A DNA stretch of 64,000 bases from JAJFKX01 sp965230265 (GCA_965230265.1 OZ245999.1:3100001-3164000), one strand, 5' to 3'; shown: positions 36,101-46,026, counted from the stretch's first letter. Numbers and translations: made by a program. The notes: generated by a model from the sequence alone, not told the origin.

Positions 36101-37119
36101 CGCCCCTGCAGTACCGGGCCGGATAGCTGCTCGATAATCAGCTGCTGCAAATCACCGCTGGTAACCAGCTCCCAGTCTCCACGAATGATTTCCGGCTCGC
36201 CCAAAGTGGCATTAATCTGGGTGTTGTGATCATCCACATTGCCGCTGCTGGTCAACCTTAAGTCGGTGATAACAATGCCGCCATCGGTTTGATCCCCGGC
36301 TGACCAACTGAGCGCTGGATCAACATTGTTCAACGATAACTCCCAACTTGGCTGATCCAATAAATCACGCAGTGTGGCATCCAGCTGCAGGGCCAACGCA
36401 CCGCTGCTGCTGATATTCAGCGTTAAGGCCTCCAGCGAACCCTGAATTTGAACATCTGCCTGCAAATCCTCCAGGTCCGGCAGCCATGTTGCATTTTGAT
36501 TATCCAGCACCACACTGATGCGATTATCAAACGGAGGTGACAGTGCCGACTGACCGTTGGCATTCATCGAAAAACCATCGCCGTCAATGATTAGCTGCTG
36601 TAAATCCAGTTGTTCAAAATATTCTAGTCGCGCCTGCAGGCTATCGATGACGATCGGTGCTGCCTGATCATCGCTGCGAATGGAGGCCCGGTTAATGCGC
36701 AGATCATCCAGCGTGATGGCAACCGGGCTGGCAAGGCTGGAAAGACCCGATGATTTTTTGGCTTCCGCCTGATCGGATGACTCACTTAGCTGCACATCCA
36801 CATCGTCTATCTGCAGCCGACGTATCTGCACACTGGGCCATGGCAATAAGCTAATGCCGGCAGCGGCCTGCACCTGTTGTGCATTCACCATGGTGCCGGG
36901 GACCTGGTAGCGCAGATTATTGATGGTCAGCCCGTCACCCAGTGCACCCCGGTGACGACCAATGCTGAGCTGTTCACCCAACGCCTTTTCTGCCTGCGCC
37001 AGGGCAAAGCCGGTGCCTGACTCGGTATTCAATACCCACCAGCGCAATACAAACACGCCGACAATCGCCAGTAGTACCAGGCCGATAAAACTGTAGACAA
37101 AGCGCTTCATCCAGAGCAT
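33193..37119 (-). CDS. tamB: TamB, translocation and assembly module inner-membrane protein
   Basis: About 1,308 residues: an N-terminal TM anchor (MKRFVYSFIGLVLLAIVGVFV) then a very long repetitive beta-rich periplasmic stretch, ending in the DUF490/TamB domain (ARDTGVDLNWRKDG at the C-terminus). TamB forms a periplasm-spanning groove thought to carry phospholipids or help TamA assemble outer-membrane proteins. ATG 37119 is preferred because AGGA lies eight bases upstream; ATG 37140 is the most upstream alternative. It starts shortly after the tamA stop (37151), the conserved tamAB arrangement. Confidence 0.95.
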   Translation of the reverse strand: MLWMKRFVYSFIGLVLLAIVGVFVLRWWVLNTESGTGFALAQAEKALGEQLSIGRHRGALGDGLTINNLRYQVPGTMVNAQQVQAAAGISLLPWPSVQIRRLQIDDVDVQLSESSDQAEAKKSSGLSSLASPVAITLDDLRINRASIRSDDQAAPIVIDSLQARLEYFEQLDLQQLIIDGDGFSMNANGQSALSPPFDNRISVVLDNQNATWLPDLEDLQADVQIQGSLEALTLNISSSGALALQLDATLRDLLDQPSWELSLNNVDPALSWSAGDQTDGGIVITDLRLTSSGNVDDHNTQINATLGEPEIIRGDWELVTSGDLQQLIIEQLSGPVLQGRINGSGQYDLQSGVPQAQFSLQLQDIKPDTGQPELAVLPGVSGTVDARLNDQLVTLDSLNLRVPDTNWRVSGEGSYTLDTQQLAAAINWQQLSWPPQSGSAAQYASQQGSLNASGLLSDLDVQLSTDVTGQQIPASNIDLRGHLTETAFAINQLLVQTLDGQVDIAGSADWQDGVGWDVSVAAEQINPGLQWPDFPGVIDLQATSNGRQTDDQIEAVLDIQTLDGSLRGQPVSGQGQVHYVDGSIRTDGLQLSSGDAQLDLQGSEQALQADISIPRLGDLLPGAGGAIEAHVQGESVDGGAITLENLKLVTDISATDLLWQQVRVESLLVNGDAALSSDDVLSDMQLTAEQVRLSDQAPIDRIQANLSADNTQQLQLMIQHPQADIELGVNGDWDQWPSPTGWTGSVDTLSLNNQDVGEWALREPAAISLMNNDVLLKQLCINGPADSSSEIPELCLDYSQFPGQFSGQALNQLSVDIQALPVALAEAFLNTGMRSDHQLSGNLQAGWSGQQGAPLLQQLDGQLQLSAGDIHFLDRNAPPLVINGGQLNVALTDQQRLHTQLQMTIEDSNRIAGDVQYGPISAEIGQLSGTIELDIPDMGWLRKPVPELDRIAGELQAMATLSGPVTQPLVALDMDLSDGEIRYQPLGLQLSNLQLEGRSEPGERLNMTGGFSAGEGQAELVASLHPNTGVAELDIKGESLQLFNSDAIKVRISPDMQLKASPEGYQIAGVLGIPAARITPPEGSTSRVSESEDVVLVGVDQPQVAESASDSVPIIGELKVVLGEHVRVDADVAQTRLTGELDLSWDHQVIPQANGMINLVDGRVQAYGQTLVLENSRVVYNDAPADNPRLDIRAVRRIFGDPQVEEAGVAVRGLAQEPEVSIYTNPATTEESALAYIATGSNFDHANGQGALNLGIYVFPKFFVSYGVGLFDNGNTANGRYEFSEHWNVSVQSGARDTGVDLNWRKDG

Positions 37120-37150
37120 TGCATTTTTCCTGCCAGCCATTCGGTGAACA

Positions 37151-39115
37151 TTACAGGCCTCCTAAAAAGGGCAGTGACCCAAAGGTAAATATCGGCGAGC
37201 CAATGGTCAGATGCAAACGAATCGGACTGCCTGTGTCGTTCAACGCACTGGCAATGTCCAGTCGAATAGGCCCGACCAGGGTATAAAAACGCACACCCAC
37301 ACCCACGCCCAGGCGCAGATCCGGGTTACCGATATCGTTGAACGCATTGCCGGCATCACCAAACGCTGCCAGCGACCAGCTTTCACCCACCCGGTATTCG
37401 TATTCGGCTTTTACCGTCAGTAAATGGTTGGACCCGTTGCGGTTATTGCTCAGGCTTTCAAAGCCATAACCACGCACACTGCGGTCACCGCCAGCCTGAA
37501 AACGATAGCGTTCGGGTAGACTGGTCAGCGAAAAATCCAGTGTCTGATCGTCCAGTTCAACCGTTAAGTCCGTGGTGCTGGCTTCGGTATAGCCAAACTC
37601 ACCCGACAGCAAAATTTTGGAGCGCCCGCCCAGCAGTAACTGATGATTAATTCCCAGATAACCCTGTGCAAAACTGGTATCAGAACCCACGCCTTTCAGC
37701 GCCCCCAGCACGCGCAAATGTGCACTGGTACCGTGAATGTCAAAACCCGTACCGCGAATTTTCTGCAAATCAAACGATACACCGGCAGTCAGCGCCTGCT
37801 GGTTAGTCTGCAGTAAGGGCAGCAAACCGGGGTTGGTATCCAGCAGCGCCTGCTGCTCGGCTGTGCGGGAACTGTCCAGCGCATCGTAATCTTCGTTCAG
37901 GAAACTGAGAAAATAACGCCGTTCCAAAATCCAGCCATCCAGACCCAATGCTTCACCCACACGGGACTGATTAATCAAGCCAAAGGTACCCAGCTGACTG
38001 AAACGATTGCCGTCCAGGCGTGGAAAGATATCCTCACCGGTATCGGTATCCTCGAATTCAAAATCATCATCCTGACTTTGCAGACTCGCAGAGGCAAAAT
38101 AATAATCGCCCGGGGTGTTTCCACGCGGCCGCAAATAATCCGAGCGCAGGAAAAACTCCTGATTCGCCTGTTGGGCACCAAAGCCCAGTGACAGGCTATC
38201 GCCGTGGCTGTTGAGCTTGTGAATGTCCCAGCCAGCCTGAAAACGCGGACCGGTATCGGTGCCAAAACCAATGCCGGCGGTATAAGTATTGGGTTTGCGC
38301 ATCTGCAAAGTAATGTTTAAGTCGATGACTGGTGGCGAGCTGTCCCGATTGATCTTCTCGATAATATCGACGGTACTGAAATAACCACTGGCGGCCAAAC
38401 CCGAGCGCAACTGTTCAACCTGACTGTTGCGGTACGGGTCTCCTGTGGAAAACTGTGCAAAGCGATCCATGACCTTCGACTGTATCTCAACATCACCATA
38501 ATCTATCACCCCGAATACCGCCCGCTCACCGGTCTCGTAATGCAGGATAATCTCAGCCTGGTTGCTGTTGACGTCGATGCGTATTTCATTATCGGTATAG
38601 TGCCCGTTGACATAGCCCAGTGCATTTGCCAGCCGTGGCAGCACCGCTTTGGCTTCATCGTATTCGGTTTGCAGCAACACTTCGCCCGCTGGCAGCGGCC
38701 AAGCCTGCAGCCAGGTCTGCAGGTTATCTTGTTGCTGCCCCCGGCCGCTGATCTGAATATCGGCAAGCTCAACCCTCACAGGTGTTCCAGCTTCTATCTG
38801 CACCACCAATTGCCAATCATCATCAGCATCCGGCTCGGTAATCAGCACATTAATCTGTGGCTGATAATAACCATACGGCTTGAGCGCATCAGCCGCCTGG
38901 TCACGAATCGTATCCTGTAGCATACGCAACCGCCATGCAGAAATTTCATCACTGGCCTGTAGTTGCAATAACGCGGGGGAGGTAGCGACATTCTTGCGCA
39001 GCTTGTCATTGACGCCTTCAATACGGATATCCACACCCGCCGCCATCACTGCCGCGCAAAGCAGCACATTCAGCAGGCTCAACAGCAGCCATTTTTGATA
39101 AAACTGTGATATCAA
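37151..39115 (-). CDS. tamA: TamA, Omp85-family outer-membrane protein
   Basis: 654 residues. A signal peptide (about 1-25) is followed by three POTRA domains (to about residue 265) and a 16-strand Omp85 barrel. The RSVRGYGFESLSNN motif, the conserved loop-6 R-G-Y/F signature, lies near residue 530. The only in-frame start after an upstream stop is TTG 39115. It works with TamB, whose gene follows directly. The upstream gap to the haloperoxidase gene holds a terminator at 39269-39304. Confidence 0.94.
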   Translation of the reverse strand: MISQFYQKWLLLSLLNVLLCAAVMAAGVDIRIEGVNDKLRKNVATSPALLQLQASDEISAWRLRMLQDTIRDQAADALKPYGYYQPQINVLITEPDADDDWQLVVQIEAGTPVRVELADIQISGRGQQQDNLQTWLQAWPLPAGEVLLQTEYDEAKAVLPRLANALGYVNGHYTDNEIRIDVNSNQAEIILHYETGERAVFGVIDYGDVEIQSKVMDRFAQFSTGDPYRNSQVEQLRSGLAASGYFSTVDIIEKINRDSSPPVIDLNITLQMRKPNTYTAGIGFGTDTGPRFQAGWDIHKLNSHGDSLSLGFGAQQANQEFFLRSDYLRPRGNTPGDYYFASASLQSQDDDFEFEDTDTGEDIFPRLDGNRFSQLGTFGLINQSRVGEALGLDGWILERRYFLSFLNEDYDALDSSRTAEQQALLDTNPGLLPLLQTNQQALTAGVSFDLQKIRGTGFDIHGTSAHLRVLGALKGVGSDTSFAQGYLGINHQLLLGGRSKILLSGEFGYTEASTTDLTVELDDQTLDFSLTSLPERYRFQAGGDRSVRGYGFESLSNNRNGSNHLLTVKAEYEYRVGESWSLAAFGDAGNAFNDIGNPDLRLGVGVGVRFYTLVGPIRLDIASALNDTGSPIRLHLTIGSPIFTFGSLPFLGGL

Positions 39116-39268
39116 TGGATCGATTCAATCGTCAATGTAAGTTTATAGACAAGTATAGACAAGCATGGTTAATAATCCGATGAACAGCGCTGTAAAAGAC
39201 AACATTCGCATCAAAACATTCGCTTAAAACCCGGTTTTGATGTGCCATTAAATGACCATGAGAACACA

Positions 39269-39304
39269 TAAAAAAACCCGCCCAACAGACAGCCTGTGGG
39301 CGGG
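39269..39304 (-). terminator. Rho-independent terminator after the haloperoxidase-like gene
   Basis: On the minus strand the stem CCCGCCCA-CAG pairs with its complement (one bulged base) and is followed by seven Ts (39276-39270). It lies 26 bp beyond the stop of the haloperoxidase gene and insulates it from tamA. Confidence 0.85.
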
Positions 39305-39329
39305 TGCTGAGTTATTTCAATGGGTTGGT

Positions 39330-41162
39330 TTAGATGTCCATCATTTCGCCATTAACGATGCGAACTTTCTGGCCATTAAAACGGGTTAATTCAAACCCAT
39401 CGAAGTTTTCATTATAGGTCCGGCTGTAATCACGCAGCACACCCAGAGCCTGGGTTTCACCGATAAAGTTACCACGGCCATCCGAACGCCAATGCATACC
39501 GGCACTGTCGCGTGCATGGGTGATATTGGCGACCAGTTTGTTTAATTCACCGCCCACGGTCAGCGTGCCATGGTAGGGAATCAAACGTTTGCCTGTACGG
39601 GTGGCCTGGACTGGGTTGGGAATTTCAAAATCTTCATCGAAGAAGGCTTTGAGCAGGGTCGCAGCCGCCGCCACAAAAGTGGAATGACCACCTGGATAAG
39701 CTGGATGTGCGGGAGAGCCTTCCGGGTAACCCATTGGCAGCAAGGCAACATTGTTCGGGCCATTGCCATGCTTGGCAATGACTCTGGCCAGACCATTGGA
39801 ATCCAGAATTTCCTGATTGATATCGTAATCACGCAGACCGCGCATTTGTACATTGATACGACCCGCATAAACCTCTGGACGCAGACGCCGGTGTGCCAGC
39901 CATTTCTGATACCAGGCGCCGGTCAAACCCAGACGTGGCCCATTGGCAATAATATGCGTAATGTCTGCCGGGCCAAAATCAGCAAAGCCCTGCTGGGTAT
40001 TACTGATGTTGCTCAGGTAAGGGTTATTGGGACTCAGCGCAGCTTCACCAAAGCCCAACAGGATAAAGGCGGCATTCAAACCTGACTGTACAGGAAAGTC
40101 CACATGCACATACTCAGCCAGCTGACGCATGGTGGCCAGGTGACGGGTAGACACCTGGAACCGGGTGGATTCGCTGGGCGCACCGCCATTTTGAATATTC
40201 AGCCATTCACCAAAGTTGGTCATAAAGTCATTGCGCATGCCTCTGCGAGGCGGGCGGAACTGTTGCCCCACTCTTGGCGTTCTACCATTGGCAATGGCGT
40301 CGACTTCGCCGACTTCCAAACGCCCATACGAAAATGGCTGCAGCAGAAACTGACTGACAAATGGGCCGACTTCTGACCCCGGCAAAGTACCACGGAACAC
40401 CGTATCGGGTGTGATCACACCGCCATCTTGTAAAAAGATATCCGAACGTGAAAAGGCGTTCAGATCGGCGGCGGCGGCGGCAATGTCACCATTGCTGTCA
40501 TATTCCAGAAATGGCACATCGCGTGTTAATGAATACCAATACAGTTCACCCATTTCAGCAGCGGTTTCATCGCTGGCGAAAGTGGGCGCTGCCAACATGC
40601 GGCTGTCATTGCCATCCACACCGAACATTTCAAAAGCATAAGCGGCCTGCGGGCTCACCAAACGCACCCGGCCGGCTTCATTGGGATTACCGACAATGAT
40701 ATTTTCAAAGTCATTCGGGTCGCCACTGTCCAGTGCATTTAAAAAAGAATTATAGGATGCCGGATCCACCTCACCGACATCGTTGTGCAACAGGGTTTTC
40801 GAAAAACTACCGCGAAAATCATCGTATAAGCCTTCATCACCACTGACGGGTTGAACATCAGGGCCGTTATCCAGGGTCAAATAGCTTTCTGCAGCATCAA
40901 CGCGCAATTCAAAAGCGTCCAGTCGCCGATCGGCACGGCTGTCACCAAATACCGGGTGCATGCCCGAGCCGGTCATAGCAAACGCATCATTGCCAAAACT
41001 GGTGGTGGTTGCAGCAACCACAGCAGCACTGGCGCCACCCAGTAGTACCTGCCTGCGGTTAAAGCTTAAAGATGAATTTGATTCTGATTTTTCCGGGTGT
41101 TGTTGATCAACATCAACAGTCTGACAATCCGCAGTATGTTCTGCGGTTTTCTTGATATCCAT
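39330..41162 (-). CDS. Tat-exported vanadium-dependent haloperoxidase/PAP2-like enzyme
   Basis: 610 residues. The twin-arginine signal FNRRQVLLGGASAAVVAATT is near residue 34. The vanadate/phosphate-binding motifs are QKWLAHRRLRPE (about residue 400), YPGGHSTF (about 489-496) and RDSAGMHWRSD (551-561, Arg-x5-His-xxx-Asp). These place it in the bacterial vanadium haloperoxidase group related to PAP2 phosphatases, which oxidise halides with H2O2. Folded export through Tat fits the cofactor, and tatABC is in this window. A GAGG site precedes ATG 41162. Confidence 0.88.
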   Translation of the reverse strand: MDIKKTAEHTADCQTVDVDQQHPEKSESNSSLSFNRRQVLLGGASAAVVAATTTSFGNDAFAMTGSGMHPVFGDSRADRRLDAFELRVDAAESYLTLDNGPDVQPVSGDEGLYDDFRGSFSKTLLHNDVGEVDPASYNSFLNALDSGDPNDFENIIVGNPNEAGRVRLVSPQAAYAFEMFGVDGNDSRMLAAPTFASDETAAEMGELYWYSLTRDVPFLEYDSNGDIAAAAADLNAFSRSDIFLQDGGVITPDTVFRGTLPGSEVGPFVSQFLLQPFSYGRLEVGEVDAIANGRTPRVGQQFRPPRRGMRNDFMTNFGEWLNIQNGGAPSESTRFQVSTRHLATMRQLAEYVHVDFPVQSGLNAAFILLGFGEAALSPNNPYLSNISNTQQGFADFGPADITHIIANGPRLGLTGAWYQKWLAHRRLRPEVYAGRINVQMRGLRDYDINQEILDSNGLARVIAKHGNGPNNVALLPMGYPEGSPAHPAYPGGHSTFVAAAATLLKAFFDEDFEIPNPVQATRTGKRLIPYHGTLTVGGELNKLVANITHARDSAGMHWRSDGRGNFIGETQALGVLRDYSRTYNENFDGFELTRFNGQKVRIVNGEMMDI

Positions 41163-41469
41163 AAACTACCTCTCTCTCTTTCTAATTCTAATATTTATAA
41201 TATTTATGCATGATAGCCCTACGCTTTCCTTAAGCTTTTCGAGCTGTCTGGCAGTTCTGCAGAGATGGATTATGAAGCTGCTACTCGATTTGCCTCACCC
41301 ATGCTATAACAGACTACAACTCCACTATAACTGAACAGGCAGTGGTATCTGCTATATCAAACTAATACTTTAGTTATTGAAGCTTGAATGGCTCGGTGCT
41401 TGTTGTTTGATCAACTGATCAACAACATGACCTACCGTAGCTAAAACGGCTTAATACAAAGCGAGTTAT
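41163..41469. other. 307-bp gap with one inverted repeat
   Basis: No gene is visible. At 41402-41426 GTTGTTTGATCA faces TGATCAACAAC across a two-base centre. It lies 44 bp beyond the RND adaptor stop and could be a terminator without a T-tract. AT-rich sequence at 41180-41210 upstream of the haloperoxidase start could hold its promoter, but no clean -35/-10 pair was found. Confidence 0.4.
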
Positions 41470-42612
41470 TTAATTAGCAGCAACCGATGGGCGGGTAACA
41501 ATCTGAATCTGCTGACCTGGTTGCAACCTTTCGGCACCGCGTACCACCACTTCATCACCCACCTGCAGACCGCGTAACACTTCCACCAACTCACCAAGGC
41601 CCATTCCAGTTTCCACATCAATCTGTTCCACGCTGGTTTCATCGACCACACGGTAAACAAACTGACGGTCACCACGCAGTACCAGTGCATCTCTGGGAAT
41701 GGTCACTTCCGGTGCAGAGGCATGTTCTGGCAACGCTACCTGAACCGGGCTGCCGATTCTCCATCTCGGGTTTTGGGCGTGCACGCGCATTTCGAACATC
41801 CGTGAGTTCTCATCGGCCACCTGGCTGATGGCTTTAATGGTTTCCTCGCTTTCACCCAGATCACTGCGCATCGCCACCGGCATACCATTGCTGACATTGT
41901 CAGCCATATTTAATGGCACCTGCACACGCACCTCACGGTTATCAATATCCACCAGACGGGCAATCTCGGCGCCGGCTGAAACATGTTCACCCATTTGCAC
42001 CATGCGATTGACCAATTGCCCATTGAATGGCGCAGACACCTTGGTGCGCTCTAACTGCAATTGGGTCTGGCGCAATTGAATATTGGCCTGTGCCAGTTGC
42101 TGGCGCACCACTTCTGCCTGAGAGCGGGTTTCTTCCAGCTGACTGGCTGCCACACTGTTGTTACTGCTCAAGCTTTCCAGACGCTGCACCTGACTGTCCT
42201 GATAGGCCAGCTGTGATTCCAGGCTCTCAATCTGACTTTGGTGGTTTTCACGCTGCAGTTGCAGCTCACGGTCATCCAGTTTAGCCACGGCCTCACCAGC
42301 CTGGATCATACTGCCAATTTCAGCCACCCAAATCACCCGGCCACTTTGCTCAGCAGCAATGCGGGCATCGTGACTGCTAATCACGGTACCCGGCAGCCAT
42401 TGACTGGCAGCCTGCTCTCCAGAACTGGCCAGTGTTGTGGTCACCAGGGCAGGCGGTAGGCCTTGTTGGGCACCACTTTGATCGTCCGCACTCTGCGCGA
42501 CCGCCGACTGCACACCACCGTCACCGGATAATGTCCAGATTGTTACACCCGCCAACAGGGCGAGCCCACCAATGGCTGATGCGGTAAACAGGGTTTTTTT
42601 ATGTTCTGACAT
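41470..42612 (-). CDS. RND efflux periplasmic adaptor (membrane fusion protein)
   Basis: About 380 residues. An N-terminal TM/signal anchor is followed by a lipoyl-like half (TVISSHDARIAAEQSGRV), a long coiled-coil hairpin (residues about 110-190 with many Gln/Glu/Leu heptads), the second lipoyl half (APFNGQLVNRMVQMGE) and beta-barrel domains. It links the inner-membrane pump to an outer-membrane channel not encoded here. ATG 42612 is chosen because AAGG lies eight bases upstream; ATG 42630 and 42618 are alternatives. It follows the pump gene by 23 bp. Confidence 0.92.
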   Translation of the reverse strand: MSEHKKTLFTASAIGGLALLAGVTIWTLSGDGGVQSAVAQSADDQSGAQQGLPPALVTTTLASSGEQAASQWLPGTVISSHDARIAAEQSGRVIWVAEIGSMIQAGEAVAKLDDRELQLQRENHQSQIESLESQLAYQDSQVQRLESLSSNNSVAASQLEETRSQAEVVRQQLAQANIQLRQTQLQLERTKVSAPFNGQLVNRMVQMGEHVSAGAEIARLVDIDNREVRVQVPLNMADNVSNGMPVAMRSDLGESEETIKAISQVADENSRMFEMRVHAQNPRWRIGSPVQVALPEHASAPEVTIPRDALVLRGDRQFVYRVVDETSVEQIDVETGMGLGELVEVLRGLQVGDEVVVRGAERLQPGQQIQIVTRPSVAAN

Positions 42613-42635
42613 TTTCATAACCTTGATCATTAAAT

Positions 42636-45600
42636 TTAGGCAACCGATTCAAGCAGTGGAGCGGTCTGTTCCTCAACCGGTTTAACCGCTTTGGCTTTGC
42701 CCAGTCGCAGCAGGCTGGGCAGCAGCAATAAAGTAAATACCAGGCTGCAGGCCATGCCACCAACGATGGCAGTAGCCAGGCCGCGATATATCACGCTGCC
42801 TTCAGCCGGCAGCAACAGCAGTGGCAACATACCGAAGATACTGGTCAGGGTGCTCATAAAAATTGGTCGAATACGCAGCTTGAGTGCCTGCTTGACAGCC
42901 GCATCGCGTTCCAATCCTTCGCGTTCAGCCCGCCGGGTTTGATCGACCAGCAAAATGGCATTATTGACCACCAGACCGAGCAAAATAATAAAGCCGATCA
43001 TGGTTAACAGGTCCATCGGTTGAAAGCTGAACAGGTTCAATAAACGTATGGCAACCACACCACCGACGGTAGCCAATGGAATGGTCAGCACCACCAGCAG
43101 GCTGTCCTTGGGCGAGCGGAACAAACCGGACATCAGCAGAAACAGAATCACCAGTGCCATTAAAAAGTTACGGCCCATGGTGCCAATGGCTTCCTGCAGG
43201 CTATCGGCGCTACCACCATAAATTAACGAGCCGTCAGCCGGCAGCACTGCGCGAATGCCCGGTTCAACCTGAGACTGAATCGTGGCCACCGCGGTTTCCA
43301 GTGAGACATTTTCCGGTGGGCTGACAGAGACCGTAACAGTCCGTCGCCCGGCCACTCTGCGAATCTGCCCTGGGCCAGTGGTATTGACCACTTCGACCAG
43401 ATTGCCCAAGGTGGTTAAACCACCTGCATTAGCATTTTGGCTGTTTGCTGCGGCACCAGCAAAAGGATTCACCACCGGCATGGTGGCCAACTCTTCTGGT
43501 GTTTCCCAGCCGCCGACACGCATAATGATATCCATGCGCCGTTCACCATCAAAGTGTTCGCCCAGCCACTGGCCATTGCCAAAGCTGCGGATCAAAGAAG
43601 CCACGCCGGGGCGATCCCAACCGGATTCGACGATGCGTTCATCCCGCGGCAGCAGACGGATTTCCGGCTGGCCACCATCGATATTCGGGAACATCTGGAC
43701 ATTGGCACCCGGGAAGGTTTGCTGCAGCAAATCGCGGGTGCGCTGTGCAGCTATACCCAACGCTTCAGGGTCAACGGCCTGCAGATGCAAGGCAATATCC
43801 CGGCCATTGCCAAAACCGCCAAACAAATTACCCTGCGAGGAGAAACCCTGGAAATCGGGGATACCGACCAGAATTTCATCCCGCATGATGGTTTCCAGCT
43901 CTTTGACACGGCTTTGATCCAGCACCCGCGCACCAATGGTGCCGCCACCTGGCCAGATAATGATGTAGTAATTTTTTAATGCCGGTTGCTTGGTCCCCGC
44001 CATATAAGGTGCCAAACGCTCAACGATGGGATTCACCACTTCCGATTCGACGGTGTCCACATTGGCACCGGGTGGCATATTCAAAAAGGCATCCACCGCA
44101 TCGCGTTTTACCGGTGGCAGATAATCCAGTTGCGGCATCAGCAGCCAGGCCAACATTACCGGACCTAAAATCAGACCGCCGATCAGGCTCCAGCGCCGGG
44201 CAGGTGTACCAGTGACACGCATCAATGTATTAATCAATCGTCTCGACCAGCCCGGCTGGGTTGCCGCATTGTCTTTATCGGTTAACTGCTTTGGCTGCAA
44301 CCAGCTACCCGCCATCGCCGGTAACACAGTCAATGCAACCACCAGTGAGATCACCACAGCAATGGCGATGGTCAAAGCCAGATCGGCGAACAACTGACCT
44401 TCGACATCTTCCAGAAACAGTACTGGTATAAAAATGGCAACTGTCGTTGCGGTTGATGCCAGCAATGCGCCTTTGACCTGATTGGAGCCCAGCAAAGCAG
44501 CGCGGAATGGTATTTCGCCCTGTTCCCGGTGCCTGACAATATTTTCCGACACCACAATGGCAGCATCCAAAACCATACCAACGGCAAAGGCCAGACCTGC
44601 CAATGAAATCACATTCAGTGTGCGCCCTGTCAGGAACAGCACCACCGCAGTGGCCAGTAATGAAATAGGAATGGCGGTGGCAATGACTATCGTGGCGCGG
44701 CGATCACGGAGGAACCACCACAAAACCCCAATCGCCAGCAGCACGCCCAATATTAAATTGGTAGAAACCATTGCCACCGCACGCTTAATGAATACCGACG
44801 CATCAAACGACTGCCGGATATCCAGGCCCGCTGCCTTGAGCGGACCTTCTCGAATTAAATCAACTTCTGCTTTGACGCTTTGCAAGGAAGCCAGCGCATT
44901 CGCACCATTGGCTTTCAACACCTGCACACCAATGGCTGGATTACCGTTTTGCACGGTAAAACCCTGACGCTTGCCGCGTGCCACTTCAATATCGGCAATA
45001 TCACGCAAATGCACGGGGCTGCCATTGCGCCAGTCCAACACCATATCGCCCAGTTGCTCAGGGCTGTAGCGACCCTCAAAACGCAGCGTGTACTGACGCC
45101 GACCGACATCAATAAAACCACCGGAAACATCATTGGCCCGCCCCGCCCGCGCGGCAATGGTGGGAATACTGATGCCATATTGGGCTGCGCGATACGGGTC
45201 GATAGTAATCTGCAATTCATCAGCTGCACCGGCATTAATTTCTACCCCTGCCACACCATCGATGGCTTCCAGGCGTGGCCGGATCGTATCGATTAAAAAT
45301 TGTTGGTAGTCTTCAATCGGGCCAGGTGTACCAGGCAGCAGCTGCACAAAAAACCAGGTCAGCGATTCATTAGCACCGCCGCCACCGCCGCCCATGTTGA
45401 CACGGGGAGGATCAGCATCGGCCGGTAGCGGTGGCAGACGATTCAAACGACCGATGACATCCATCAGAGTGGTCTGCATATCGGTCCCCAGAGTAAACTG
45501 CATGTTGATCCATGCGCCCCCGTTAAACGCATTGGCCTCCATGATTTCCATGCCCGGCAAACCTTGCAGAACGGTTTCAATCGGCTCCAGAATCTGTGCT

Positions 45601-45779
45601 TCAATTTCCTTCGGCGAGGCTGCCCGCCAATTGGCGTTGATGCTAATTTGCGGGCGTTCGATATTGGGGAACAGCTGTACTGGCAAATCACTTAATGCGA
45701 CGATGCCAAACAACACAACGATTGCAACTACAACGCCAATACCCGCTGGATTTTTTAGGGCCGTTTCGGTCAGGGCCAT
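42636..45779 (-). CDS. RND family efflux pump inner-membrane permease
   Basis: 1,047 residues with the 12-TM duplicated RND layout and two large periplasmic loops. SLAGLAFAVGMVLDAAIVVSEN carries the proton-relay Asp in TM4, and ILLGLVVNNAILLVDQ is the equivalent second-half helix. The N-terminus ALTETALKNP...PVQLFPNIERPQI is typical of HAE1/AcrB-like pumps. ATG 45779 is chosen because GGAG lies six bases upstream; a GTG at 45791 would have no site. Unusually the pump precedes the adaptor gene. Substrates unknown. Confidence 0.94.
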   Translation of the reverse strand: MALTETALKNPAGIGVVVAIVVLFGIVALSDLPVQLFPNIERPQISINANWRAASPKEIEAQILEPIETVLQGLPGMEIMEANAFNGGAWINMQFTLGTDMQTTLMDVIGRLNRLPPLPADADPPRVNMGGGGGGANESLTWFFVQLLPGTPGPIEDYQQFLIDTIRPRLEAIDGVAGVEINAGAADELQITIDPYRAAQYGISIPTIAARAGRANDVSGGFIDVGRRQYTLRFEGRYSPEQLGDMVLDWRNGSPVHLRDIADIEVARGKRQGFTVQNGNPAIGVQVLKANGANALASLQSVKAEVDLIREGPLKAAGLDIRQSFDASVFIKRAVAMVSTNLILGVLLAIGVLWWFLRDRRATIVIATAIPISLLATAVVLFLTGRTLNVISLAGLAFAVGMVLDAAIVVSENIVRHREQGEIPFRAALLGSNQVKGALLASTATTVAIFIPVLFLEDVEGQLFADLALTIAIAVVISLVVALTVLPAMAGSWLQPKQLTDKDNAATQPGWSRRLINTLMRVTGTPARRWSLIGGLILGPVMLAWLLMPQLDYLPPVKRDAVDAFLNMPPGANVDTVESEVVNPIVERLAPYMAGTKQPALKNYYIIIWPGGGTIGARVLDQSRVKELETIMRDEILVGIPDFQGFSSQGNLFGGFGNGRDIALHLQAVDPEALGIAAQRTRDLLQQTFPGANVQMFPNIDGGQPEIRLLPRDERIVESGWDRPGVASLIRSFGNGQWLGEHFDGERRMDIIMRVGGWETPEELATMPVVNPFAGAAANSQNANAGGLTTLGNLVEVVNTTGPGQIRRVAGRRTVTVSVSPPENVSLETAVATIQSQVEPGIRAVLPADGSLIYGGSADSLQEAIGTMGRNFLMALVILFLLMSGLFRSPKDSLLVVLTIPLATVGGVVAIRLLNLFSFQPMDLLTMIGFIILLGLVVNNAILLVDQTRRAEREGLERDAAVKQALKLRIRPIFMSTLTSIFGMLPLLLLPAEGSVIYRGLATAIVGGMACSLVFTLLLLPSLLRLGKAKAVKPVEEQTAPLLESVA

Positions 45780-45971
45780 GGGTGGCTCCACTGTTATTTA
45801 TCTGCTTAGATGCAGCAAATCACAAAATGGTTGACGGCAAACGATAAAAAGTATTTGCGATGCGACTAAGTGTCGGCTTCGTAGTTTGGGTGGTTTTAGC
45901 GTACGACGAAGGGTTGAACAGGCATGGCGGATAACTCGTTGAACGAGCGTCTTTGTTATAAAACTTCAATG

Positions 45972-45996
45972 GCAAGCGTGCAGTAATCACGCTTGC
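45972..45996 (-). terminator. Hairpin downstream of ohr
   Basis: Nine-base perfect arms (GCAAGCGTG and complement) with a seven-base loop, 30 bp beyond the ohr stop. On the minus strand it is followed by CATTGAAGTTTT, a weak T-tract. A moderate candidate terminator. The rest of 45780-46026 has no gene. Confidence 0.45.
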
Positions 45997-46026
45997 TATT
46001 GATGATTGAGATGACTTGTCTGCGAT

